Part shown: positions 50,563-62,450 of the stretch, in pieces
How the letters are laid out: every line of letters starts with the position of its first letter
Position numbering within the stretch: the stretch's first letter is position 1
DNA from: Anthracocystis setariae
Taxonomy: Eukaryota > Basidiomycota > Ustilaginomycetes > Ustilaginales > Ustilaginaceae
DNA length: 64,000 nt
Direction: 5' to 3'
Assembly: GCA_928724745.1 (NCBI GenBank)
Contig: CAKMXJ010000010.1
Location: forward strand, 310,001 to 374,000
Translations under genes and position numbers: made by a program
Notes under the pieces: generated by a model
What the model saw: only the letters and a program-made list of their open reading frames with translations
What the model was told of the DNA's origin: nothing
The model's database searches: none

Positions 50563-52239
50563 TTAGTGGTGGACGCCCTCCTCGTCGCGCGAGATAACAC
50601 CGAGCTGTCGCTTCTGGTCTTCCGAAAGCGTGCTGCGAGGACCCTGGTAGTGCTTGTGAGCGTACGCAACGAACCAGACGGTGGCGAGGATGAGAACACC
50701 AACCATGATGACCCAGGAGTAGTTGAAGTTCATCAAGGTGATGGGCTGGGTAGTAGGGATGGCAAGGATGGTGCACTCGAAGATGGTCCAGCAGACGGCG
50801 ATACCGTTGACAGTCTTGCCGAGCCAACCGCGGCCGAGCGAGAACGGACCGGGCTTGTACTGGACATCAGGGTGGTCCCAGTAAATCCATCGAGCAACGA
50901 TGGGCACAAGATAACTACTGTCCATGCCGAGGGCGGCAAGAGCAAAGATGGCGGTGACGGCGGTGTAGGAGGCAAGCGCGAGACAGCCGAGAGCCATGCA
51001 GGGAATAACGACGAGCCAGACGGCGTTGATGGTGGTACCAGTGCGCTTGTTGACCTTAGCGAAGAACCCACGATCAGGCAGAGCCTTGTCACGCGAGAAG
51101 GCGTAGAACGAGCGCGCGTTAGCCTGCAGAGCAGTAGTAACGACGAAGAAGGCAACAGAGCAGACGAAAGGCCAGATGATCAGGAAACCGACCTTGCCGG
51201 CACGCAGGTAGAGAATTTGAGCGAAAGCAAGTCCACCGGGCCAGGTCGACATATCTTGGGTAGCCACATCAGCGCTGACGAGGACCATGACAATGTTGAG
51301 CAACCAGCCAACGGTACCGGTACCGGCAATAGCGACAACAATAGCGACGGGAGCGGCAACAGCGGCACGCGAGATCTCCTCGGAAATATGGGCAGTGGCA
51401 TCGTAGTCAGTCATGACGAACTGAACACAGTAGAGACCAAAGAGGAAGGCCAGACCGTTGCTGCTCCAGCCACTCTGGTTGTTAACGCCAGTGAAGGTGT
51501 ACGAGGCCGAGTGCATTTGATCAAGAGGGGTCTTGGCGAGCATCACAATGATGATGATGATCGTGATACCGAGGTTGACGATCACGTACGAGGAAGTCAG
51601 ACGGGCAAGCGTCTTGATACCAAAGCAGTTGATGAGACCATGAAGGGCAAGGAGAGCGATGTAGAGACCAACAGTGGCACCAGTCGAGGCGACGTAGCGA
51701 CCATCGGTGATAACATAAGCCCAAGCGAAGATCATCTGCGACAGACCATACTCAGTACCAGCGATACCGGCGATCTGACCAGTGAAGTTGAGCCATCCGG
51801 TGAGCCAGGCAACGAAAGCACGCTGGTTGCGGGGCACGAGGAGACCCGAAGCCGAGTAAAGGCCACCAGCCGATGGGTAGGCAGAGACAAGCTCGGCGAT
51901 CGAGAGACCAAGCGTCATGTTGAAACATGAACCAATGAACCAGGTCCAGACCGTAGAAGCGGGGCCACCAAGCTGGAAGGGACTGTTAAAGGTGGTAGCT
52001 ACGGACGAGACGAGACCCATGATGGCGAAGGCGTACGAGATGGTCGAAAAGCTCTTGAATTCACGCGCGAATTCGGACTTGTGACCCATACGGGAGGCCA
52101 GCATGGCATCATCCTCGTCGACGATGAGTTCGACTGGCTGGTGGCTGACACGAGCATCGCCGCTGGGCACTTTCTCGTTTTTGCCGTCGGCGGCCGACTT
52201 GATCTCGGTCGAAGACTTGGAGGATAGTGAGCCAGGCAT
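50563..52239 (-). CDS. APC-superfamily amino acid / GABA permease
   Basis: 558 residues from the ATG at 52237-52239, with twelve hydrophobic segments from about residue 66 onwards. The N-terminal tail is hydrophilic and charged (KNEKVPSGDARVSHQPVELIVDEDD). FKSFSTISYAFAIMGLVSSV and GLSIAELVSAYPSAGGLYSASG are the family's TM1-TM2 consensus, and the TDYDATAHISEEI segment is the substrate-binding motif of the amino acid/choline transporter group (yeast Hnm1, Uga4, Bio5). In this family such proteins import GABA, choline, polyamines or amino acids at the plasma membrane or vacuole. The substrate is not resolved. A long open frame on the other strand (50515-51930) mirrors this gene's C-ending codons and is a shadow. 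Confidence 0.88.
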   Translation of the reverse strand: MPGSLSSKSSTEIKSAADGKNEKVPSGDARVSHQPVELIVDEDDAMLASRMGHKSEFAREFKSFSTISYAFAIMGLVSSVATTFNSPFQLGGPASTVWTWFIGSCFNMTLGLSIAELVSAYPSAGGLYSASGLLVPRNQRAFVAWLTGWLNFTGQIAGIAGTEYGLSQMIFAWAYVITDGRYVASTGATVGLYIALLALHGLINCFGIKTLARLTSSYVIVNLGITIIIIIVMLAKTPLDQMHSASYTFTGVNNQSGWSSNGLAFLFGLYCVQFVMTDYDATAHISEEISRAAVAAPVAIVVAIAGTGTVGWLLNIVMVLVSADVATQDMSTWPGGLAFAQILYLRAGKVGFLIIWPFVCSVAFFVVTTALQANARSFYAFSRDKALPDRGFFAKVNKRTGTTINAVWLVVIPCMALGCLALASYTAVTAIFALAALGMDSSYLVPIVARWIYWDHPDVQYKPGPFSLGRGWLGKTVNGIAVCWTIFECTILAIPTTQPITLMNFNYSWVIMVGVLILATVWFVAYAHKHYQGPRSTLSEDQKRQLGVISRDEEGVHH

Positions 52240-55200
52240 GGTGTCTTGACGTATGACGGAATGAGCGACCAGGCCAGAGGGATGTCTCGTGATAATTCTC
52301 TGGCGTTGATGACCGGGATATTGATGGGGAAAAGGTAGTCGAAGGGATCCGAAGATGGTGTTAGTAGGGGACTCTTGGGATGATGGGCATAGGAGACGGT
52401 CGCAATCAGGTCAAGAATCCAAAAGGGCGAGGGAAAGTGGGGTAGACCAGGGTTTAAGTATGCCGATCAGGGGAGGATCGAATCATGGGACAATCGCATT
52501 ACGAGCGGCATGAGTGCCGGATCGTATGAAAGGCAATACTGCACAGTGCAGAGGGAAAGCGACGAAGTGCCAGCACAGCGGATTGGCAGAGAGTAAGGCC
52601 ATTGGGGACGAAACTGATCGCTGCAAGCAAATATGAAAACGAGGGGACTAAATGCAGAGCAGCTGAGATAGCATGCGTCGAAGTCTGCACCACCAACTCG
52701 AGATCGGTAAAACTGCAGATGGTAGTGAGGCCTCCATCGAAGACGAAAGACGATGGGCAGCAGACTCAGGCGTGATGACGGTATGCCGCTTGAGCGGAGC
52801 TGCCGAGCGAGTAGAATCTGGACATCGATGAGCGGAACAGGATGGGGAGTGTTTCGGCCATTGGGCGACTGTAAGACTCCGGATCGTGATCGTGACTGTT
52901 GTCCTGGATCCCAAGCGACTTGGATGCCAACGACTATGCACAAAGCAATCAAGGAGATGCAAATGTCTGCACTAAAATGTCCGCGACCGCAACGAAACCG
53001 GGAGCTGTGGTACATGCGGCAAAGTACACACAGCGCACAGAGCCAGCCAACATGGGGCAAAGCATAAGGTGGAAAACAGCAAGGGCATCCGTTTGCGGGA
53101 AAAATCGAGCAACGGAAAGGGAACAAACAGCAATTCAACGGTAGCAAAGACAGGGGACCCACAAGAGACAGAAACGGTCAAGAGCAGACGGAGCAGGACT
53201 GCACCGCAGCAACAGGGAGGTTCGTCACCAAAACTCCCAGGAACAGTTGCGCCGCGGCTTAACTCTTGTGGCCGAATTTTTTTCGGTGCGTGAATTTAGC
53301 CGCGGCCCAACTGTAGAAACCATCCGCAACGGCTCGTGGTACACTGTTCTGCAGCCATATGAGCGCATCCCGCCCATACACCGAACACAATGCAGTGCCG
53401 GGACGGCTGTCAAACAGCGTCATTGCAGTCGCACATGGCTGATTACCAGATTGCGGTGGTCGCCGCTTGCCCCGCACGCCAGACCCGGAAGCAAGGACCC
53501 TGCCGCGATCAGCTGTTTGTGCATGAAGGTACCAGATGCTGTATGTATGAGGCGATCCTCCGCTCTGACATGAGCTAGCACAGAGTCGCCGCCGCTAGCC
53601 GCTTGCGAGTCTGACGTGGTGGTCCTCACGTGTCCGCTCCACATGCGTGCGTACGTGTGTGCGTCGCTCGCTTCCTTCCTTTGCGGGGGCTGCAGTAGTC
53701 ACACGGCACGAAGAATGTCCGGACCTTGTTTGCAGATCGATCTGATACAGTGGGAATTGAGAGAACAGACAGGGGACATGACCGGAATTGATGGGGGACT
53801 GAAACTTACCGGATACAAGATTCGGTGAAGCCGAGCGGCAGCGTTTGATGTGTTCGATTCGCACGATTCCAGGAGGCAGCACAACAAGCGGGCTGCTGTC
53901 GAAGAATGCCAAAGCGATGAACTAGGTCGGATGAGGTTGATGAGGGGAAGATGAAGAAGCGAACGATGGATAGAGGACCTGCTTTATGAAGCAACGGAGC
54001 GTGGCTGAAGTGAGATCACAAAGGTCGGCGTGAGTGAGACGGGGTCGGGGGAAAAGCGCGATCACTTGAAAGAGATAAAACAGAAGCTTGCGGTGGTGAC
54101 CTGCTTGGCCCAAATGCCAGGCTGGGATTGGCTAAAAGTCGAGCTGAGACTATCTCCTTCTGGCACAGCAAAGACGGAAGTCCAAGATGAAGGCAGTAGC
54201 ACCGTATATGTCTTCCGCGCGAATTTTGCTGCAATTTGATAGTGCCCCAGACTGGCTGTGTGGGCGTTCGTTTGCGAGCTTTTCTTTGACTGCAATCCAG
54301 CAGTGTTGGCAGACCAGAATTTCTCAAATGCGGCATCAGATCGCGGCCTGAACCCAAAGTTCGAAAATTCTTGCATGTTAACTTTTTTTTTTTTTCCCCT
54401 CATCTTCTTACAGGAGTTGGTCGTTGGTGCCATGGGGCTTTGCAGCTTCTCTCTACTGTAAGCAACATCGACATCGAAAGAGTCCACTCCCCATTTCCCC
54501 CGAACGATTGTTGCTCTTGACTTACGCCGCCTCTCCCAAGCTTCTTGATCAGGAACGGTTTCAAATTCCACGAATCCAGACCATCACATTCCGGTCGTGT
54601 TTTCGCGATCGAGAGATCGTGTGAGCTTTCATAGTAGCCCTTTTTTCCCGCTCTCCAACGGTCGCGGAGTTGATCAGTCCATTGTCACTTTCAAGTCCCG
54701 TGCGAAAATGTTGTGTCCGCTCGATGCGTTGCAGAGAGGCTGCATCTGATTTTGTTTTATAAAATACGGTCGCCTCCAAGAAGACCAATTCAACATCTCT
54801 GCGGATATGAAATACTGTAGTACTGTATAGTGCCTCCATTCCATCGTTAATGCAATACGATGCGGAACTGTAACTCGAAGGAAGTGCATATGTTAGCGAG
54901 AAATCCACGCGGGAAGTTCGCCTACCTCGTCTTGCGTCTCTCACGTTGGAGCATTTTCAAATTGGGCCCTGGATCTGTTCTGATGTACTGTACTTTCTTT
55001 TCTCTAGACCCCTTTTTCATACAGTACACAGCCAAGGTGGTAGATGCCGAAGGCAGTTACTTTTACTTGATTTGGGATCTGGTTGGCTTTCCGCTTCCGC
55101 TGGTCCGTTGGTCAGAACGACGGTTCACGCCGGAACCCGTCAAGCTGCACAGGTACCGGAGCCGACTTGGATCGTAATGCTTCCACCGCCCTTGAAATGC

Positions 55201-56019
55201 CAAGCTCTATCCGGTCCCCTTCCTGTTCTATTCACCTTGTTGTTCTCATCTTTCTGTTGCGTGGAAGGCAAAAAGCTGGACGGTCGCAATCGTATGACCC
55301 AGCCAGTATGCATCAATCCAATTTGTTCTCGAGTCGTCCGAGCGAGGCGCATTCAGTGCCGCATCCCGTCAAGGGTCCGCAAAGCAAGAACCTGCATGCT
55401 CCTTGCACTGCGCTTTGGCGACTTGGTACTTGTAAAAGGACCTGCAGCGGTAGCCGAAGGTTTGCCAGGAATTCTGGTACCTCAACAAGCAGGTCCCAGT
55501 GTCGGTCCAGTTCAACCCTGACATTGACCGATGCGCGTTTTTGGTTTTGCTTTGGCGTCGGAGTGACCCGAAGGGTCTCCGAACAGTACTGTAAGCGGTC
55601 AGAAACCACCTTGACTCCTGACCCTCAAAAAGCTGCTGGAGATTGGACATGACGGTTTTCGGACTGAAGCGTTCCTCCATGTTAGTCGCTACTGTATTCG
55701 ACTGTCAAACGTTCTTCCTTAAAGCTTCTGCAACTATGGTTTGCGTCAGTTCTTGCATTGCATGGTCAAATTACGCCAACAGCCATCTTCCTGAACTTCT
55801 AGTTGCGATGCTTATCGTGCAGATTCGTTCGTCGGCAAGCTTGTTCGGTCGGTCCGGCGACGCAGCGTGAATGGTCTTGACAACGGTCCATTCGCTATCT
55901 TCTGCCGCGAAGCAGCTCGTATAGTCTCTTCACTGAAGTCTTTGTCGTCGGTCCATACTCAAAAAAACAAAGTGGATGAAGCGGATGGCATGCTTTTTGC
56001 TGGTCGCATCGGGACATTG
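52240..56019. other. 3.8 kb gene-poor region
   Basis: No frame of convincing quality. Frames at 54062-54571 (-) and 54946-55652 (+) are the longest and show no motif. A T run lies at 54385-54395, and TACTGTA words recur (about 54813-54827, 54985-54993, 55020-55026, 55586-55592). Upstream part is presumably the permease promoter; no transposon ends, terminal repeats or RNA genes were seen. Confidence 0.45.
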
Positions 56020-57897
56020 TCAAGTGGAAGGGGAACTCGGTCGTTCCGAGACGGGCTTGGAAACGCGAGGCAGATAGTATCTGTTGCGGAACTCCAACGG
56101 ATCACGGTCAGCTCGGTAGATTCCGCGTTCGTCTTTGTTCTTTCCCAGCTCTCCCATCCTTTGCTCCAATTCGCGCAAGCCAGCGTCATCCACATCGTTC
56201 TCGGGCGACACCTTCTCCATCGTAATGAGCCAGCGTCCCCATCGACCAAAGTCCTGCAGCGAGTAATGGATCATGCGCATGCGTCCTTGGCCCGCTTTGC
56301 GTCGGTGCTGTGGCAGATCAATGCTCACCGACCTCTCAATAGCTGCAGATGATTTGGTGTACTTGCCGTTCTCTTCATCGTGCACCTCGTCTTCTTCCGG
56401 GTCGATCATGGACGGCAGCCAGAAGACGAGACGTCCTCCATCACAAAGGAGACTGTAGGCGTAATCGAGCAAGTCGTTCACGAGATCTTCGAGGTGATAG
56501 GGTCGAGTGGGGGGAATGTAGTCGGAGCGCTCGTGAGACCAGCAGCCTTTCCCAGGACCGAGACCATCAGGCATCCAGAAGGGCTCCGTGCGCTGTTTCT
56601 CTGGGTCTCGCTTGCCCAGTCGTTTAGCACCAGCTCGAACACCGTACGGCGGGTCTGCGACGATGCCGTCAACTACCCCGGTTGGTCGTTTGCCGGCATG
56701 CAGCTTGCTGTCGACATCGTCCTCGACGGCAAACAAGAGATCCTTGCGCCAAGGATTCTGCGTCATGTCGAACACCACTGTGTCGAGAATGTGATCCCGA
56801 ACGCCGTACTGAGTGGCACTCTTAACGATACCGGTCTTGCTGTTGGCGTCACTGATGTTGTCCTTCCCTCGCATGGGCCTGCCGTCGATGTCACTGCCGA
56901 AGGCCATGGCACCAAAAACAGCGCTTGCATACAGCATGGATCCCGTGCCAGCGAAAGGGTCGTAGATGAGCTTACCTGGCCCGGCAAGAGCCATGCTAGC
57001 CATCAGCAAGCTCATTTCGGACTCCATCGACGTGTTGCCAATGTAGACGCGTTTTTTGAGATTGAGCTTTTCGATCAGATCCCTGGCAAGTCCAGTTTGG
57101 CCCTCCTGATTCGGATCACTTGACTTGCGCAGTGCAGCAGGAGCTGCCTTGTCCGAGTACAAGGGGCCCGCTTTGACATCGATACGTCTACCACAGAAGA
57201 TCTGGACGAGTCGAGGGTCTTTGTCGCCGAGCTCCTCTCTACCCTCTGCCCTTTCACCATCTTTACCCGAGCCAGGAAAGTTATTGTGTTCATCTCTGAG
57301 ATGGCTTGGCCAGATCTCTTGGGCGATGAACTCCTCCATGACACCCCATCGCATCGAAGGGCTTTTGAGCTGGATTCGTCCCTTGAGATCCATGTAGCTG
57401 AAACTCTGGATAATATCGATCTTCCGCCTGTCACTGATCGTGTAGCTGTACGAAAACACGTGGGCCTTCCAGGACGGACAATTCGCTTCCTCGACATAAG
57501 GGGCCCACAGAGCTCGGCCAGCCTCCTCCTTGTTTCGCGCATGAAGCTCCTCGTAGCTATTTCCATGGGCCCAATGAGCCCAAATCGACTTGAGGGAAAC
57601 ACAACGTCGAAGCAAATTGACGGCTGCCTCATCACCGGGAAGATGACACAGGGCAAAAGGCCGTCGAAAATCGGGTCGGTAGGTTGAAGATGAGGCTTCC
57701 TCTGCTTGGTGTGCTTTCCGACTTTCCTCGAGGACTGGGTTCGCAGGTGTCGGAATGAAGGCGAAAGGGATGCGCAGGTACTCGGCAGCGGCTAGGAAGT
57801 CGGGCAGTCGAAAAGCATGGTTGGAAGTAGCAAAATGGAGAATATAGAGGGGGCCGATGGAGGTCGGGTCTCGCACAGCGGGAAATGAAGCCATCAT
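56020..57897 (-). CDS. TRM11: tRNA (guanine-N2) methyltransferase Trm11
   Basis: 625 residues from the ATG at 57895-57897 (MMASFPAVRD); the open frame upstream has no family likeness. N-terminal THUMP-related region: LYILHFATSNHAFRLPDFLAAAEYL, the usual opening of Trm11. The methyltransferase domain has motif I YDPFAGTGSMLYAS (313-319 for DPFAGTG), motif IV DPPYG (415-419), and the segment YVGNTSME-like IGNTSMESEMSLLMASMA just before motif I. The GVRAGAKRLG stretch after DPPYG is characteristic. With Trm112 as partner, Trm11 makes m2G10 in tRNA. Yeast Trm11 is 433 residues; the excess here lies in an insert before motif I (~230-270) and in a charged loop near 360-410 and 480-500. Cytosolic. 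Divergent from the HTH-GNAT gene. Confidence 0.9.
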   Translation of the reverse strand: MMASFPAVRDPTSIGPLYILHFATSNHAFRLPDFLAAAEYLRIPFAFIPTPANPVLEESRKAHQAEEASSSTYRPDFRRPFALCHLPGDEAAVNLLRRCVSLKSIWAHWAHGNSYEELHARNKEEAGRALWAPYVEEANCPSWKAHVFSYSYTISDRRKIDIIQSFSYMDLKGRIQLKSPSMRWGVMEEFIAQEIWPSHLRDEHNNFPGSGKDGERAEGREELGDKDPRLVQIFCGRRIDVKAGPLYSDKAAPAALRKSSDPNQEGQTGLARDLIEKLNLKKRVYIGNTSMESEMSLLMASMALAGPGKLIYDPFAGTGSMLYASAVFGAMAFGSDIDGRPMRGKDNISDANSKTGIVKSATQYGVRDHILDTVVFDMTQNPWRKDLLFAVEDDVDSKLHAGKRPTGVVDGIVADPPYGVRAGAKRLGKRDPEKQRTEPFWMPDGLGPGKGCWSHERSDYIPPTRPYHLEDLVNDLLDYAYSLLCDGGRLVFWLPSMIDPEEDEVHDEENGKYTKSSAAIERSVSIDLPQHRRKAGQGRMRMIHYSLQDFGRWGRWLITMEKVSPENDVDDAGLRELEQRMGELGKNKDERGIYRADRDPLEFRNRYYLPRVSKPVSERPSSPST

Positions 57898-58463
57898 TTC
57901 TGCTTGTACGGCGGAGATAGCGAGCTCGAATTTGCTTGTCGCAACAATGCAAGATACGTATGGTGGTTTGAAGTCACACAAGGCGGAGTTGATCAAGGCA
58001 GACTCGATGTCATACTCGTCAAAAGTTGACTTTCTTCTTGTCCGGGAAGTAGAAAGGTGTACAAAAATCGAATTGAATTGATTAAACGGCAAATTCTCCG
58101 AACGAAAGAGATCGGACCCGATCAAGGACCCTGAATCTCTTTTTTGAACCGAGGTTGCAATCAAATGTCATTCAATTTTTGACGTTGGCGCGCAAAACAC
58201 GCTACCATCACACCTCCAACGAGACCTCTACGATTCGTTGACAGCAAGACCCTGACAATACCCTTCATCGGGGCTTGTCGAACGCCGACCACAAGGCTTG
58301 CACTTGCTGCCTGCCGTTCATCGACTCTGCCATCCGATTCAGCAACGGGCGCTTGGTCGGGCTCAGTGCGGCGGCTGTCGGAGAAGCTACTGTCGCCGCC
58401 GTCACTCCAATCCTGCAACGCTGCGTCTGCAACTATCGATGCTGCAGAGATTGCCTTCTAACC
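57898..58463. promoter_or_regulatory. divergent region, TRM11 / HTH-GNAT gene
   Basis: 566 bases between the two starts. Reads through both frames as open but without conserved content, so it is taken as the two leaders and promoters. Confidence 0.45.
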
Positions 58464-59993
58464 ATGCCGAGACGAAAAATTGGGGCTGACCTCAAAGAGG
58501 CACTATGCAAGCTCTATGAAGCGGGCGACATCAGCGCCGATACCATCGAAAAGCATGGTATCATGTCTAGGGCAACGTTCTTCCGCAACTTGAAGATGTA
58601 CAAGTCTGGTGCAAGCCTTGAACAGCGTCACAGTACCGGTCGCAAGACGAATGCGGACAAGCTCAAAGAACAGGAAAGGTTGGAGCTCGATTCTCTGCAG
58701 CCAGCACATCTCTCCCATCTGGAGCTTGTCCTGCTGCTTGATGAAGATGAGCGAACTGCGCAAAGCCTTGCAGCGAGAAAGAGAAAGGCCAAAACAACTG
58801 CAGGCAGCTCGAAAAGGAAAGAGACCGGCAAGGGCACATCCAGTGAGGGACACAATCGACATATGGCAGGCGCTGGAGACGACTCTGAATCCGACAGTGA
58901 AGCAGAACTTGATGACAGCGCTACACTGGCCAAGCGACAGGCTCTCGAGAAGCTTGCGAAGGCTGCGAGAGCATTCTTGTCGACTAGCGATGCCATGAGC
59001 AGCGATACTGCCGACCCTCTCAGCAGTTCCACTGATCTCGACTCGCTGTTGAAGCCAGAAGACAGCCACTACTCGCATAGGAACCGGGGTGCGCTCTACA
59101 TTGTGCGGCGCAAGATGGCAAGTGGACCGATAGATGGTAGGGGGGAAATCATCGCGGCAATCGCCTTGCGCTCGCTCATTTGGACACCAGACATCTACCA
59201 GGCATTAGGTCCGAGCTACGCCAATCGCAGCATCGACAAGATCTGCAACCTCGCCCACCTCCGCGTCGATCCGCTTTGGCAGCTCAAGGGAATCGGACGG
59301 TGGCTGGTCAATGCAGCTGAACTCAAAGCATCTAAACTTGGCTTCTCACACCTCTATACGCAGAGCGACGCCAGAAGAGCCGATCTGCTTTCCTTCTGGC
59401 GTTGCGCGGGCTTCACCGAATCCGCTCGTCTCGACAGCGTTGCTGGGCTTGAGAGACTTATCTTGGCGCCATCCACGTCAAAGCCCGAAGACTCTAAGCT
59501 CGAGGATGCCCATTCGTCGCCATTGGCGACAGGATCTGGAAAGGCGGCATCATCAACTTCTCCGGAAGATGGTGCATTGAGAAGCGCGGCGTCCTATCAA
59601 CAGCGAACGGACATAGTTCAACCCGAGCTTGCCGAAGGTCAGGCGAGCTTGGATCCGTCTGGACCATCAGCATTAATCCATGACCGGGCGGCTCCGTTGA
59701 TTTCAGACGCCTCACTCCCCACGTTCTCTTCTCCCGCTCATGTAGCTGCAGCAACATCATCCGTCGTGCCTTCAAGTGCCCCGCCCTCGTCCTCGATGCT
59801 AGAGGATGCGGGCATGACACGTCGGCTCAACGCAACACCACTATCTCATAACGAAGTTGCATCTGGAGAGGAAAGCACGCTCTCTATGGCTATGGGCAGG
59901 CCATCGGTGACAGCGACGCCTGTGCAGCAAGAATCGAACAACGCTCTCTCGGCTCCTCCTCCACGGAGGATTGCTTTCCACGAGGCGGACTGA
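58464..59993 (+). CDS. helix-turn-helix plus GNAT acetyltransferase protein
   Basis: 509 residues from ATG 58464 (ACCATGCC); the open frame further upstream is leader. Residues 1-50 (MPRRKIGADLKEALCKLYEA, then STFF-like SRATFFRNLKMYKSG) form a helix-turn-helix like those of transposase-derived or homeodomain-like DNA-binding proteins, followed by basic and Ser/Glu-rich linker regions. A GNAT fold occupies about 205-325: GALYIVRRK, IIAAIALRS, then motif A LRVDPLWQLKGIGRWLVNAAE with the acetyl-CoA loop QLKGIG (273-278), and motif B FSHLYTQSDARRADLLSFWRCAGF. The last ~180 residues are disordered Ser/Ala/Pro-rich. I do not know a characterised protein with this plan. A sequence-targeted acetyltransferase is a plausible reading. 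Confidence 0.7.
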   Translation: MPRRKIGADLKEALCKLYEAGDISADTIEKHGIMSRATFFRNLKMYKSGASLEQRHSTGRKTNADKLKEQERLELDSLQPAHLSHLELVLLLDEDERTAQSLAARKRKAKTTAGSSKRKETGKGTSSEGHNRHMAGAGDDSESDSEAELDDSATLAKRQALEKLAKAARAFLSTSDAMSSDTADPLSSSTDLDSLLKPEDSHYSHRNRGALYIVRRKMASGPIDGRGEIIAAIALRSLIWTPDIYQALGPSYANRSIDKICNLAHLRVDPLWQLKGIGRWLVNAAELKASKLGFSHLYTQSDARRADLLSFWRCAGFTESARLDSVAGLERLILAPSTSKPEDSKLEDAHSSPLATGSGKAASSTSPEDGALRSAASYQQRTDIVQPELAEGQASLDPSGPSALIHDRAAPLISDASLPTFSSPAHVAAATSSVVPSSAPPSSSMLEDAGMTRRLNATPLSHNEVASGEESTLSMAMGRPSVTATPVQQESNNALSAPPPRRIAFHEAD

Positions 59994-62414
59994 ACGTAAG
60001 ATCTTCGGGCATCTGAAGCATGTGAAAGTCCTGATACAACCTCTTCGCAGGTATCCAATGTAACGTTCACGTACACACGCCACGCGGAAGCGACTTTACT
60101 TCTACCCCACAAACTCGCCTAAACTGCCGAAGTGGTTCGGCTGCGGGGATCCAATCTCCTTTCACAGCTAGAACTGTCGATCCTCCGAGCTTTGACATAC
60201 GGACGCCTCTTGCCGCACCTCTTCAGTGCCGAATGCCACATCTATACCACGTCAATTCCAGCCTGGCTTGCTGTCGCGCCATCGTCGATTCCTCGACTCA
60301 AACCTGAATTGTACGGCTGAGCACCATAACGATACAGATGCTGGAGCCTGGTGTGTAGGTCATGCATCTTTCTCGAGCTCAAGATACACAGCTCATTTCG
60401 TGATAGAGTGCAATAGCTGAACAGCGATGCAATGGCTCAGCATGATTTCCTTCCTGCAGCTTGGTACCGACACAGCAAGACGGGATGCGTTCCCGAGTGG
60501 AAGCGGGTAATGAGCCTGGAAGACTACTTGAGAACGGAGGAGATCTTGCGCTGGAGCGGATCAGAGTCGCGTGTTCTCGCCTTGCTTTGCATTGAAATTG
60601 GTAGAGGCGGAGGCTCGAGAGCTGAAGCAAAGACTTGTTTGTGGAAACATTCAACTAGCCCCGTTGTTGCCAAGTCGCGTTCTGTGAGATGCGGGGTGGT
60701 CATATGAGCAGAACTTGTCTGTTCGTCACCAGGAGCGACCAGTGCACCTTTCTGGTGATGCTTTATTGTGGCCAGAAACTTCGTTGCAAAGCAGACTACT
60801 GTGCGCAGAGTAGAGTGTTGCACTCCAGCACCCGTTGCTCAAGGCAGCCCTGAGCTCGCGCCTTCGAATGCGACCCACTGTGTGCAATCTATGCTGCTGG
60901 CGGCGGGAGACGCGAAAGATGGGGAAACTCTTCGCAGCCGTCGACAAGCGGCCATGATGCTAAATTAGACAGGCGGCGGAAGTTTTCGAGACTGTGCTCG
61001 CTAAAGGGCAGCCGGGCTCTGCCACAAATCGATGGGAAAATGTAGTTCAATTTTCACGCGCCTAAGAGCGCCTCACTTTGATATGGGGTACGGATTCCGC
61101 CGCAAGAAGACGGCTTCGATTTCACAAAGGTAAGCAGTGTACTACAGTACTCGATGGACTGTTTGGAAGATGACTGAATTCCGCCTTTCCTCTGCACTGG
61201 ATGCGGGAGTTGCGGGGTAAAGTGGTCTTTATCGGAGGACGCAAACTTGCAACTCTGTGGACCGCCGCTATTTCTTTAGGCTCGTTGTCTCACTTTCGCT
61301 TTCGCTTCGTCTCGACGGCGTCTCGGACTTGGTCCGGTACAAGATTCGATGAGGAGGAGTTCCATGCCTGCTTTCATGAAAGTGACATTGATGCGATGTT
61401 GCGCGATCCCAGCGGTCTGGTCAAGCCCGGTTCGCTGCGAGATCTGCAGTAGTTCACTTCTCCCACCACGTCGAATGCAGATCAAGCAGGCCACAGGCCA
61501 GCAGTAAGAACGCAGGGAAGAAAACCCTCTTTGCCGAATCGCACTAACTAATCGAAGTAGAATTGAATTTTCGAGCCCCCCCAAGGACGATCCAACAACG
61601 GACCCTGGAAGCCCACTCTGCATACATCTGAGGATGCCACCACCTCCTAGGATGTTGGAACCAGCGGGAGCTTGCGCGATTCCATTGAGCGAAAGAATCG
61701 CCGTCGATCTTGTGACGCTAAGGTGCCTTGCAATGGAGGTGGGTCGTCACCTCCTGCTGGTGGCCTCTGCTGCCCTTTCGTTGCCTGCGATCCATTGCAT
61801 TTGTCGACGGTGCCCGCTTTGTGCGCTCGCCCACAAGGGAACAATGCAGATGTCTTCATAGAGCCGACTCTCTCTACAAGGCGCCAAGCATGGATTGGGG
61901 ATCCCTCTTTTGAAAAGTGCACTGTGCTCGCGACATAGGTATGCGAGCCACGATTGCCCCGCTTTGTATGAGACTTTCATCTAGCCGAGGAGTCGTCTCC
62001 TATCTGCTCCATCTCCGAGGCTTGTAACCATCATGTCACAGAGGCGGGTACCGTCTGTCCTACAGTATCGGTACGGTCCGTTCGAAGGCTGGCGGAATCT
62101 CGATTACCGAATTCTCTGGTGTATCCCATGAATGCGCCGTTCTCAGCCGAGCTGCATTCGGCACCTCGATCAGTAGCCTGTATATGGTTTGCATCCTGGG
62201 TAACGAGGTCACGCCCAGCATGGCAGCGGCTCATCTATGCCTCCGTGTGAAAAAACCGTGAGAAGTTCATCGTGCCTCTCAGCACAAGGTGGCTCTGTAC
62301 GAACTGATTCTCAGTCCATTCTTGACTGGCTCCTGTTGCATAGGTGCTATTAGGTGGGGCTAGGGCTGCACACACGGTGTATTCTCCCTAGACTCAGTCG
62401 CAGACATCGCCAAG

Positions 62415-62429
62415 CATTCTAAAAGAATG
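62415..62429 (+). promoter_or_regulatory. hyphenated palindrome CATTCT-AAA-AGAATG
   Basis: Perfect 6-bp arms with an AAA spacer, about 175 bases before the oxidase start. Candidate transcription factor site. Confidence 0.45.
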
Positions 62430-62450
62430 GGATGTCGAGCTTCGTCTTCT

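Noticed and set aside
50515..51930. 471-codon open frame antisense to the permease
   Set aside because: Composition (Asp/Gly/Glu/Thr-rich) is what a hydrophobic C-ending gene gives on its opposite strand; no domain seen.
54062..54571. 169-codon minus-strand frame as a gene in the gene-poor region
   Set aside because: Lys/Ser-rich without any motif, no good start context, crosses a T-run; evidence too weak.
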